Part shown: in pieces, positions 41,570-48,163 of the stretch
Numbering within the stretch: position 1 is the stretch's first letter
Layout: every line of letters begins with the position of its first letter
Source of the DNA: an uncultured Bacteroidota bacterium
GTDB lineage: Bacteria > Bacteroidota > Bacteroidia > UKL13-3
Assembly (NCBI GenBank): GCA_903850915.1
Contig: CAINMV010000009.1
Location: 1 to 64,000, forward strand
Direction of reading: 5' to 3'
DNA length: 64,000 nt
Notes under the pieces: generated by a model
The model's database searches: none
What the model saw: the letters and a program-made list of their open reading frames with translations, nothing else
What the model was told of the DNA's origin: nothing
Translations under genes and position numbers: made by a program

Positions 41570-42571
41570 TCACAGCCATTTTTCTTTTTTATACCACGCC
41601 GCAGTTTCGATGAGTCCGTTTTCTAAGTTGTAATGTGCAACAAACCCTGTTTCGTCGCATAACGTTTGGTTGTCGCATTGCCAATTTAAACTTCCCAGTT
41701 CATTTACTTTTTCGAAATTCAAGATTGAAGTTTTTCCTGACAGCGTATTTGCAACTTCATTAAAAAAAGCTACGATACGAACCAGCCCCAGCGGTATGTT
41801 AATACGGAATGTTTTTTTGTTTAGTGTGGTTTTAATAATTGCACCTAAATTGCCTCTGTCATAAACGTGGCCATCGGTAACAAAATACGCTTTTCTGCTT
41901 TTGCCTGTCGCCATGGCATCGAATACAGCATTGGCTAGGTCTTTTACATAAACAAAGGTTAGCGCTTGGTTTTTGAGGCCAATATACGGCTCTATGTGTG
42001 AGTTAATGAGTTTGAATAGGGTATATAGGTCTTTTTCTCTTGGCCCATATACGGCTGTCGGACGTATTATAAGATATGGGAAGTTGGGTAGATGTGTGAT
42101 ATATTGTTCAGATGCTAATTTGCTTTTGCCGTAGGCCGTAATTGGCGCCGGACTACTAGTTAGCTTCACCACCCCCGCGGTGGTATGGTCGGCCGGACCG
42201 AAAGCGGCCAAGCTACTCATATAAATAAATTGTTCTGGGGTTTTCTTTTCTTTCTCTAATGCTTCAATTAGGTTTTTTGTGTATCGAAAATTTACAGTAA
42301 AATAGTCTTCTTTTTTCTCAGCCTTGGTGAGTCCAGCGTTGTGAATTATATGATCAAAATGGGGGGCATGAACGATGCTTTTGCACAATGTTTCAGTGCT
42401 GCTGTAGTCGAGTTCAAGAAATGTTATTCTGTTGTCGATGAGGTAATCGGTATTGCAGTTTTTACGAATGCCAGCATAAACTAGATAGTTTCTATTTAAC
42501 GCTTCTTCAACTAAAAAGCTGCCGATAAAACCGTTGGCACCGGTAATTAAAATTTTTTTCTGGGTATTCAT
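41570..42571 (-). CDS. Extended SDR oxidoreductase, candidate ceramide (3-oxo) reductase CerR
   Basis: 333 residues of the NAD(P)-dependent epimerase/dehydratase family. The cofactor loop is TGANGFIG (10-17), and IIHNAGLTKAEK lines the nucleotide pocket. The catalytic triad is the Ser of YMSSLAAFG (about 118-120), Tyr147 and Lys151 (YGKSK). It starts 19 bases after the serine palmitoyltransferase stop, so the two are one operon. In Caulobacter an SDR of this type (CerR) reduces the 3-oxo group after N-acylation, and in Bacteroides thetaiotaomicron a related SDR is the 3-ketosphinganine reductase. By context this protein most likely does that step. An SDR-type threonine dehydrogenase was considered, but those have a different N-terminal loop and accompany true Kbl. 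Confidence 0.7.
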   Translation of the reverse strand: MNTQKKILITGANGFIGSFLVEEALNRNYLVYAGIRKNCNTDYLIDNRITFLELDYSSTETLCKSIVHAPHFDHIIHNAGLTKAEKKEDYFTVNFRYTKNLIEALEKEKKTPEQFIYMSSLAAFGPADHTTAGVVKLTSSPAPITAYGKSKLASEQYITHLPNFPYLIIRPTAVYGPREKDLYTLFKLINSHIEPYIGLKNQALTFVYVKDLANAVFDAMATGKSRKAYFVTDGHVYDRGNLGAIIKTTLNKKTFRINIPLGLVRIVAFFNEVANTLSGKTSILNFEKVNELGSLNWQCDNQTLCDETGFVAHYNLENGLIETAAWYKKEKWL

Positions 42572-42590
42572 AATGTTTATATTTTAGTGC

Positions 42591-43805
42591 TCACACCTTG
42601 CTTTGGAGAGGATTCAGTACATCAAACATTTTGGCGGCATGCTCAATTTTCTCTAGGGCTTCGTCAATTTGTGCTTTTGTATGCGTTGCCATCAACGAAA
42701 GGCGAAGGAGAGAAGAGTCGCTTTTTACCGCTGGCGTTACAATCGGATTAACGAAGATGCCTTGCCGCATTAATTCATTGGTCATCTGAAATGTTTTCGT
42801 GTTATCACGGATATAAATTGGAATAATTGGCGACTCGGTATGTCCAATATCAAATCCCATTTCACGTAAAACTTGCGATGTATAGTTGGTGTTATTCCAA
42901 AGCAGTTGAATGCGTTCTGGTTCGGTTTTAATAATATCGAGAGCGGCCAATACGCTTGCTGCATTAGAAGGAGCAAGGCTTGCACTGAAAATAAGAGCTC
43001 TTGCATGATGTTTTAAATAGTTGATTGTTTCGTTGCTTGCCGCAATAAATCCCCCGATGGAGGCCAACGATTTACTAAAAGTGCCCATAATTAAATCAAC
43101 CTCATGTGTGACTTTAAAATGCGCCGCAGTACCTTCTCCTTGTGGCCCCAATACTCCCAACGCGTGGGCATCATCCACCATAATATTGGCTTGGTATTTT
43201 TTTGCTAATGCGGTAATTTCAGGTAATTTGGCGATGTCGCCTTCCATACTAAAGATGCCATCCACCACAATAAGTTTAATGCTTTCCGGCTCCATTGCTT
43301 TGAGTTCTTTCTCTAATGAAAGCATATCATTATGTTTAAACTTTAATACTTTAGAAAAAGATAAACGTGCGCCATCAATGATGGAAGCATGATCCTGTTC
43401 GTCTAAAATAATATGGTCGTGACGGCCGGTGAGCGCTGATATAGCACCAAGGTTGGATTGGAATCCGGTACTGAAAACAATGGCCGCATCTTTTCCAACA
43501 AAGTCGGCAAGGCGTTCTTCTAATTCATCATGGATGTTGAGCGATCCATTTAAAAATCGGGATCCTGCACACCCAGTTCCATATTTGTCGATTGCTTTTT
43601 TTGATGCTTCTTTTATTTTAGGGTGGTTGGTGAGTCCAAGATAGCTGTTGGAGCCAAACATAAGTACACGTTTACCTTGTATAGTTACTTCTGTGTCTTG
43701 TGCCGATTCGATACTTCTGAAATAAGGATAAAGCCCCGCCTTTTTTACCTCCTGTGGCATGGTATAATCCTTCATTTTTTCTAGTAATGGGTTCATAGGC
43801 ATCAA
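42591..43805 (-). CDS. spt: Serine palmitoyltransferase
   Basis: Alpha-oxoamine synthase with PLP that condenses serine with a fatty acyl-CoA to 3-ketosphinganine, the first step of sphingolipid synthesis. 404 residues. The acyl-chain-type motif YGTGCAGSRFLNGSLNIHDE is at about 75-94; true Kbl has GFGMSSVRFICGT here. His139 (DEQDHASI) stacks on PLP. DDAHALG (211-217) and the PLP lysine Lys245 in GTFSKSLASIGGF match Sphingobacterium SPT closely. Downstream is the ceramide-reductase-like SDR (19 bases) and upstream the ceramide-synthase-like GNAT protein (98 bases). The whole set covers serine and acyl donors to ceramide. 8-amino-7-oxononanoate synthase is a less likely alternative, as there are no biotin genes near. 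Confidence 0.83.
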   Translation of the reverse strand: MMPMNPLLEKMKDYTMPQEVKKAGLYPYFRSIESAQDTEVTIQGKRVLMFGSNSYLGLTNHPKIKEASKKAIDKYGTGCAGSRFLNGSLNIHDELEERLADFVGKDAAIVFSTGFQSNLGAISALTGRHDHIILDEQDHASIIDGARLSFSKVLKFKHNDMLSLEKELKAMEPESIKLIVVDGIFSMEGDIAKLPEITALAKKYQANIMVDDAHALGVLGPQGEGTAAHFKVTHEVDLIMGTFSKSLASIGGFIAASNETINYLKHHARALIFSASLAPSNAASVLAALDIIKTEPERIQLLWNNTNYTSQVLREMGFDIGHTESPIIPIYIRDNTKTFQMTNELMRQGIFVNPIVTPAVKSDSSLLRLSLMATHTKAQIDEALEKIEHAAKMFDVLNPLQSKV

Positions 43806-43903
43806 TGTTATTGATTGGTTGCAATAGTCATCATAATTTACTTGATAAATATATGACTTAACTCATAATTGAATTCGCGATGTCGCATAAGTCTTTTTAG
43901 TTA

Positions 43904-45028
43904 TTATGCGTCTAGTTTTTTCAAATAGCAGCGACGTTTTAGATGCTGACGTGCGTCATAGTCGCCAAACATTAAATATGCGCTTGTATTATTTTCGAGT
44001 GCGTGGCTTGAAATAGCTGTTTCTATTCCATTGTCGATATAGGCTTGCATCATCTCAGAAAAGAATATAGCAGGTATTCCTTTGTTGTGGTAAGCTGGTT
44101 TCACAGCTTGTAATAGCATATCAACCTTGTTGTTCTTTTGCAATCCACGAAGTATATGTATAAATCCGAAAGGGAATAACCTGCCTTTTGCTTTAATAAA
44201 TGCTTCGGAGAGCGACAGCAGAGAAATTCCAAATCCAACGACATCATCTTTTTCATCTACAATAAAACACACATATTTCGGATTTATCATGGAGAAGTAT
44301 TGCTTGGTATAATATTCAACTTGTTTGTCGGTGAGGGCTACAAATCCATATAAATTATAAAAAGCTTCGTTAAGTGTAGCGAACATGCTTTTGGTGTAGG
44401 GGAGGAAATCCTTAGCACTCTTTGCTTTTATCGTTCTTAGTTTGTATTTCTCTTTTACCAAACATGCTATCCGTTTTATCTTTTCGGGTACTTGAGCCGG
44501 TATTTTTATTTCGTATTGAATCCAGTCTGCATCTTTAGCATAACCGTTTTTTTCGTAGTGTGTTGGATAATAGGGGTAGTTATATATCACAGCTTGCGTT
44601 CCTACTTCATCAAAGCCTTCTATAAGTGCGCCTTCCAAGTCCATATCAGTAAAGCCAAGCGGACCATGAACGCCAACCATACCTTTTGCTATAGCCCACT
44701 CTTCCACTGTTTTTAATAATAACGCTGACACGTCTAAGTCATCAATAAAATCAATCCATCCAAAGCGGGCGAATTTTTCACCCCAACGTTCAATAAACTT
44801 GTGATTTATTATGCCTGCTATCCGTCCAACAATTTTACCATTGTCTATTGCAAGCCAATAGTCGGCTTCACAGAAGTCGAATGCCGGATTCTTTTTGCTG
44901 TCTAAGGTGCCTTTTTCGAATGTATGAAGCTGAGGCACTCGATACAGATTGTTTTTATAAAGCGCATCAGGAAAGGCAATAAAGTTGGAGAGATCTTTTT
45001 TAGATTGTACTTTTTTAATCTGAAGCAT
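43904..45028 (-). CDS. GNAT-superfamily acyltransferase, candidate bacterial ceramide synthase (bCerS)
   Basis: 374 residues with two GNAT-like halves. N-terminal features: KKDLSNFIAFPDALYKNNLY, then RVPQLHTFEKGTLDSKKNPA, FDFCEADYWLAIDNGKIVGR and IAGIINHKF. A central GVHGPLGFTDMDLEGALIEG and the C-terminal PAYHNKGIPAIFFSEMMQAY follow. This is the layout of the large GNAT family (V-x-t-x-x-D-x-x-x-F-x-x-F-P...DPxxVPxL...) that includes the Caulobacter bacterial ceramide synthase. That enzyme N-acylates the long-chain base or its 3-oxo form. Its place directly upstream of serine palmitoyltransferase and an SDR supports that role here. It has its own well-formed promoter and is the first gene of the set. 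Family match from memory; function inferred. Confidence 0.65.
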   Translation of the reverse strand: MLQIKKVQSKKDLSNFIAFPDALYKNNLYRVPQLHTFEKGTLDSKKNPAFDFCEADYWLAIDNGKIVGRIAGIINHKFIERWGEKFARFGWIDFIDDLDVSALLLKTVEEWAIAKGMVGVHGPLGFTDMDLEGALIEGFDEVGTQAVIYNYPYYPTHYEKNGYAKDADWIQYEIKIPAQVPEKIKRIACLVKEKYKLRTIKAKSAKDFLPYTKSMFATLNEAFYNLYGFVALTDKQVEYYTKQYFSMINPKYVCFIVDEKDDVVGFGISLLSLSEAFIKAKGRLFPFGFIHILRGLQKNNKVDMLLQAVKPAYHNKGIPAIFFSEMMQAYIDNGIETAISSHALENNTSAYLMFGDYDARQHLKRRCYLKKLDA

Positions 45029-45072
45029 AGTGTTGGATGAATAGAATGTTAAGAATTTAATATCAATTTAAA

Positions 45073-45105
45073 CAAAAGTACCTGTTCTGTAATCGTTTAA
45101 ACAAA
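45073..45105 (-). promoter_or_regulatory. Promoter of the candidate ceramide operon
   Basis: On the minus strand TTTG (45102-45105), 21 bases, TACTTTTG (45073-45080), ending 44 bases before the acyltransferase ATG. No other -7 box is evident in the 98-base gap before spt, so the three genes probably share it. Confidence 0.6.
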
Positions 45106-45279
45106 TGAAATTTATTTCTAGCGCATTAAAAATGACTGAAGTCATAAATTATTCTTGCCGAAAAAGGTATTGTCAAAAAGCATTGATCATGTTTTTCTTT
45201 AGGATGAATTTTATTCAAGATGTGAAAAAGGTCATGTTTAAAAATGACGAGGCTCATAGTACAACATTGGCATTAAAAA

Positions 45280-45287
45280 TATTTTTG
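45280..45287 (+). promoter_or_regulatory. -7 box of the 45314 gene
   Basis: TATTTTTG, perfect TAnnTTTG match, 26 bases before the ATG at 45314. The region 45106-45279 contains a 64-codon open frame that does not look like a gene. Confidence 0.45.
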
Positions 45288-45313
45288 CCCTGTTTTTAAT
45301 CATCAAGAAAATC

Positions 45314-45955
45314 ATGACATCACCAAAATTAATTAAATGCATCGGTATTTTCACCCTAATTTTGTTTATAGTAAATTTGAATGCGCAGGAGAAGAAAGTT
45401 GAATTTAAGCGTTGTTTAGGTGTTGGATTGAGTTTGCCCTTACTTCAAATTCACGAGATGGCGGAAGATGTAATTCCAGGAAAGCGATTACTCATTGACT
45501 ATGACCCCTTTGAATGTCTTCGGGTTGAAGGGCATTGGTCGATGTATGACAAGGATCATATAACGAACTTTACCTATACACCTTCTGGAAGAGTAATAAC
45601 TTTAAATATGAAGGAGAGGTCGAGTTTGATTGGGGCTGGTCTCTTTGGTGTTTATCCCAAAAATCATTGGAAGTATATCGCAGGATTTCGATTTTCAAAA
45701 GACAATTATGATGTAGATGAAGTAGAGCTCTCCGAAACAGTTCCAGAGGTGGTTAAAGACCATGGAAGTGTAAAAGTTATTGCCGGTGTTTTGGCAGCCG
45801 AATATTATTTTAATCCATGGTTTTCTTTAGGAGGGGAGTTAAGTATTATGCAAATGAACAATTCGTTTTACACCTCTGTTACTTCCAACCTAGTGAAAAG
45901 CACACAAAAGGGCATTCTAGAATTGGGTATTGCGCTTACATTCTATCCTTTCTAA
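45314..45955 (+). CDS. Predicted small outer membrane beta-barrel protein
   Basis: 213 residues. A signal peptide (IKCIGIFTLILFIVNLNAQ) precedes a chain of short amphipathic strands (KRCLGVGLSLPLLQIHEMAE, SSLIGAGLFGVYPKNHWKYI, VIAGVLAAEYYFNPWFSLGG) and an end in GILELGIALTFYPF with terminal Phe. This is the pattern of an eight-to-ten-strand barrel of the OmpA/OmpW size class. No specific family recognised. It stands divergently between the ceramide-type operon and the PAP2/patatin pair and could serve outer membrane lipid biology, but nothing in the sequence proves it. Confidence 0.6.
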   Translation: MTSPKLIKCIGIFTLILFIVNLNAQEKKVEFKRCLGVGLSLPLLQIHEMAEDVIPGKRLLIDYDPFECLRVEGHWSMYDKDHITNFTYTPSGRVITLNMKERSSLIGAGLFGVYPKNHWKYIAGFRFSKDNYDVDEVELSETVPEVVKDHGSVKVIAGVLAAEYYFNPWFSLGGELSIMQMNNSFYTSVTSNLVKSTQKGILELGIALTFYPF

Positions 45956-46072
45956 AAAGTATATTTATTTTTGCAAACTTCATCCTATAATTTTTTGGAT
46001 TGGAAATGTTGCAACTGTTTGTTACAAGCGTATCGTCTTGTTTTATTCTCATTTAGAGTTTCGTCGGTTTTT

Positions 46073-46723
46073 TTAAAATTTAGGCAAGAAAATGCCGGCT
46101 AAACGATACGCCAAAAATGCGAAAATTGGAGCTGCTATGACATCAATCGTGTAATGTACATGTTGTAATAATAGCGACGCAGCCACAAGTATTGTTGCAA
46201 TTAAAATGAATCTTTTTGCTTTACGGCCATGCACTATTAAAAAAAACAGAAACAAGGTTGACACATGTCCAGAGAAGAACAAGTCCTTGGTGACATTAAT
46301 CTCCGAATAAAAAAAACGATCCACCAATGGGTCTTTAAGTGGAACTAGCATTGGATGAGGTTCAAGGCTGATGAAAGTAAGTGTAGTAATACGCAATATT
46401 AGCAGTAAAGCGTAGGACAGCATAAGCCGAAGAATTCGAATAGGCAGATGAGATATATAATAGATCGAAAAAACCGCAACTGAATAAATAACAGCGAAAA
46501 TAAAAATAGAAAGATTCAAGGGCGGAATCCATTGTAATAATAGGTCATTTAATTGCATTCCTTGCCTTGCTTGAATATATCGAAAGAAGATTGGAATAAT
46601 GACGACCAATGCCATTAACAAGATCGAGATAACTATTAAGTATCTAATAAAACGTAAATCTCGAAATGCAATCCTCCAGTTGACAACAAGCATCTCTCTT
46701 TTACGTAATGGTTTCGATATCAT
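46073..46723 (-). CDS. PAP2_C (sphingomyelin-synthase-like) membrane protein
   Basis: 216 residues with about six membrane helices. The two catalytic signatures of the sphingomyelin synthase-like PAP2_C domain are intact: KDLFFSGHVST (Ser-Gly-His at 151-153) and QHVHYTIDVIAAP (His-Tyr-x-x-Asp at 190-194). Sphingomyelin synthases use these His/Asp residues to move a phospho-head group from a phospholipid to ceramide; other members are lipid phosphatases. It starts 28 bases after the patatin stop, so the two are co-transcribed, and it lies 1 kb from the candidate ceramide operon. A ceramide head-group transferase or ceramide-phosphate phosphatase is a good inference; substrate unproven. Confidence 0.72.
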   Translation of the reverse strand: MISKPLRKREMLVVNWRIAFRDLRFIRYLIVISILLMALVVIIPIFFRYIQARQGMQLNDLLLQWIPPLNLSIFIFAVIYSVAVFSIYYISHLPIRILRLMLSYALLLILRITTLTFISLEPHPMLVPLKDPLVDRFFYSEINVTKDLFFSGHVSTLFLFFLIVHGRKAKRFILIATILVAASLLLQHVHYTIDVIAAPIFAFLAYRLAGIFLPKF

Positions 46724-46751
46724 GTTATTAATTATATATATTACGAGGTAG

Positions 46752-47507
46752 TTATTTCAAATTAAGCAACTTCTGCTCTTGTTTTATTGTATAGTCGTAA
46801 CCAATATTTATTATCTCCTTCGATTTTTTAAAGTCGAACATAGAATAGTTTTGTAATTCAGGAGGCTCAATATATACAGTGCATTTCTCTTTTTTTTCAC
46901 TCACTTCATTATATAGTGCCAAATGAAAACTCCTATCGAAGATCTCCATCATACCTAGTTTCCGATTTGTTTTTTGCACGGAGTTTACATAAACCCCAAT
47001 TATTGCATCGCATTGGTTTAAAAGAGGTTCAATTGGGAAGCAGTTGATTGCGCCACCATCGATATACGTTTTGTCTTGATATTGAATTGGTTCAAAAAGA
47101 AATGGAATGGCCGACGAGGCAAGAATGGCAGTGACAATATCGCCTTTAGAAAACAAAGTTAAACATGCGTTCATAATGTCGGTGGCTGCTATATAAAGAG
47201 GAATTTCCAATGATTCAATGGTGCGATGGTGTAAGTATTTTCGAAACGTCTTTTCATTAGAGTTGGTGCTTAATAAACCTGAGCGACTCCAGGCAAAATC
47301 GTTAAATTTTAAAAAGCTATTCTCAGTAAAAATAGATTCAATTTCATCGATGTTGTATCCTGCTGCGTATAATGCACCTACCGCTGCGCCTGCACTGGTG
47401 CCTGAAATAATATTAGGTTTTACCCCAAACTCCTCGAGGGCTTTAATTGCACCAATATGCGCGAAGCCACGAGCACCACCACCTGAAAGTACGAGTCCTA
47501 TTTTCAT
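46752..47507 (-). CDS. Patatin-like phospholipase
   Basis: 251 residues, cytoplasmic (no signal). Patatin motifs: oxyanion hole SGGGARGFAH (8-17), nucleophile Ser38 in GTSAGA, and catalytic Asp150 in IDGG. The family hydrolyses acyl chains from phospholipids by a Ser-Asp dyad, close to human cPLA2 and RssA-like bacterial proteins. It begins two bases after the stop of a 56-residue proline-rich gene and is followed by the PAP2_C gene, so three genes are in one unit. Together they suggest membrane lipid turnover beside sphingolipid synthesis. Confidence 0.88.
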   Translation of the reverse strand: MKIGLVLSGGGARGFAHIGAIKALEEFGVKPNIISGTSAGAAVGALYAAGYNIDEIESIFTENSFLKFNDFAWSRSGLLSTNSNEKTFRKYLHHRTIESLEIPLYIAATDIMNACLTLFSKGDIVTAILASSAIPFLFEPIQYQDKTYIDGGAINCFPIEPLLNQCDAIIGVYVNSVQKTNRKLGMMEIFDRSFHLALYNEVSEKKEKCTVYIEPPELQNYSMFDFKKSKEIINIGYDYTIKQEQKLLNLK

Positions 47508-47508
47508 G

Positions 47509-47679
47509 CTAATTTTTTTCGGGCTTTACTTCGGGTTCTGGAATAGGGAATTCTGGATGAGGCAATATCGGAGTTGGTTGCTCAATTGTTGGAATTATTT
47601 CTGGTTGCACCGGTAGTAGAGGCGGATTGGTTATCGGCACAATTTCAGGTAGGTGTTTTTTTGGGTTGTTCTCTTGCAT
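47509..47679 (-). CDS. Proline-rich small protein (56 aa)
   Basis: 57 codons from ATG 47679 to TAG. About one residue in four is Pro, in a repeated x-P-E/I-P rhythm: MQENNPKKHLPEIVPITNPP, LLPVQPEIIPTIEQPTPILP, HPEFPIPEPEVKPEKN. There is no signal or membrane segment. The stop is two bases before the patatin ATG, and a -7 box (TAACTTTG) ends three bases before its own ATG, so the message may be leaderless. An extended polyproline chain like this usually works as a linker or docking peptide; it could bind a partner at the membrane. No family recognised. Confidence 0.5.
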   Translation of the reverse strand: MQENNPKKHLPEIVPITNPPLLPVQPEIIPTIEQPTPILPHPEFPIPEPEVKPEKN

Positions 47680-47682
47680 ATT

Positions 47683-47690
47683 CAAAGTTA
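47683..47690 (-). promoter_or_regulatory. -7 box abutting the proline-rich gene
   Basis: Minus-strand TAACTTTG, a perfect TAnnTTTG match, with only AAT between it and the ATG at 47679. Transcription would then begin at or inside the start codon. TTTG lies 14 bases upstream, a short spacing. Confidence 0.4.
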
Positions 47691-47776
47691 TGATTGTTTT
47701 ATTACAAAGTGACGTTATTCAATACATTATATATTTATATGACTTTAAACGTGTTAAATTATAGAGGTCATATAAA

Positions 47777-47806
47777 AAAGCGAGGTGAGATATCCCACCT
47801 CGCTTT
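47777..47806 (-). terminator. Rho-independent terminator of the candidate RNA
   Basis: AAAGCGAGGTG (47777-47787) and CACCTCGCTTT (47796-47806) form a perfect 11-bp hairpin. On the minus strand it runs into TTTTTTAT; on the plus strand there is no T-run. It is thus oriented for minus-strand transcription, though no minus-strand protein gene ends here. Confidence 0.8.
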
Positions 47807-47932
47807 AGGATAGTTGGGTTTTAATTGTCAATTATTGGCTACCCCGCGCTGATTATGCACTAGGCATACAGCGATATTTCTGTTTCAAATACTAAAAGAA
47901 GAAATTTGAAACATCAATACAATATTGTATTC
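47777..47932 (-). ncRNA. Candidate structured small RNA (orphan transcription unit)
   Basis: Between the proline-rich gene and the histidine kinase gene lies a minus-strand unit with no open frame but with a promoter -7 box (47939-47946), two internal hairpins and a strong terminator. Hairpin 1 pairs 47882-47890 with 47904-47912 (GTTTCAAAT/ATTTGAAAC, 13-base loop). Hairpin 2 pairs CGCTG with CAGCG and TATGC with GCATA (47847-47873, two-base bulge, five-base loop). TAATTG-T-CAATTA and related small repeats lie between it and the terminator. About 155 nt expected. Size, structure and isolation suggest a trans-acting RNA such as a 6S-like RNA or an sRNA; I cannot assign a family. Confidence 0.5.
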
Positions 47933-47961
47933 AGTGGGCAAAATTATACGTATTGCAATAC
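47916..47961 (-). promoter_or_regulatory. -7 box flanked by two palindromes
   Basis: Minus-strand TAATTTTG (47939-47946) lies between two perfect palindromes that share ATTG/CAAT half-sites: AATACAATATTGTATT at 47916-47931 and GTATTGCAATAC at 47950-47961. This looks like a regulated promoter of the candidate RNA. No standard -33 element is visible. Confidence 0.45.
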
Positions 47962-48163
47962 AATTACCATGACAATAGGCACAATGAGAACTGATTTTTG
48001 TCATCTGTCTTAATCTAGTCTCATAATTTAAAAAAAAGGTAGTTCCTAAAATGTATAATTCTATTTAGCAATGAATTCCCAGGATAATGACATTGGTCAT
48101 ATTTTCTAATAAACTTGACAACTAATTTACCGCCAAATTCTATTGTGTTACAAACGATTAGTC

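Noticed and set aside
42591-43805. Reading the PLP enzyme as 2-amino-3-ketobutyrate CoA ligase (Kbl) with the SDR as threonine dehydrogenase
   Set aside because: The motif GTGCAGSRFLNG is of the SPT/oxononanoate-synthase type and not Kbl's GFGMSSVRFICGT, and the SDR N-terminus TGANGFIG differs from SDR-type threonine dehydrogenases.
43884-43910. CGCATAA/TTATGCG hairpin at the end of the acyltransferase gene as a terminator
   Set aside because: Only 7 bp, a 13-base loop and no T-run on the minus strand; transcription probably continues into spt.
45105-45299. 64-codon plus-strand open frame between the ceramide operon and the barrel gene
   Set aside because: Composition is unlike a protein (Phe/Lys/Cys scatter, no signal or motif), it overlaps the -7 box of the next gene and lies beside the divergent promoter; no supporting start signal.
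48115-48146. TTGACA...TATTGT as a sigma-70 type promoter of the histidine kinase
   Set aside because: Spacing is 20 bases and the Bacteroidota primary sigma factor does not use this pattern; no TAnnTTTG is found there.
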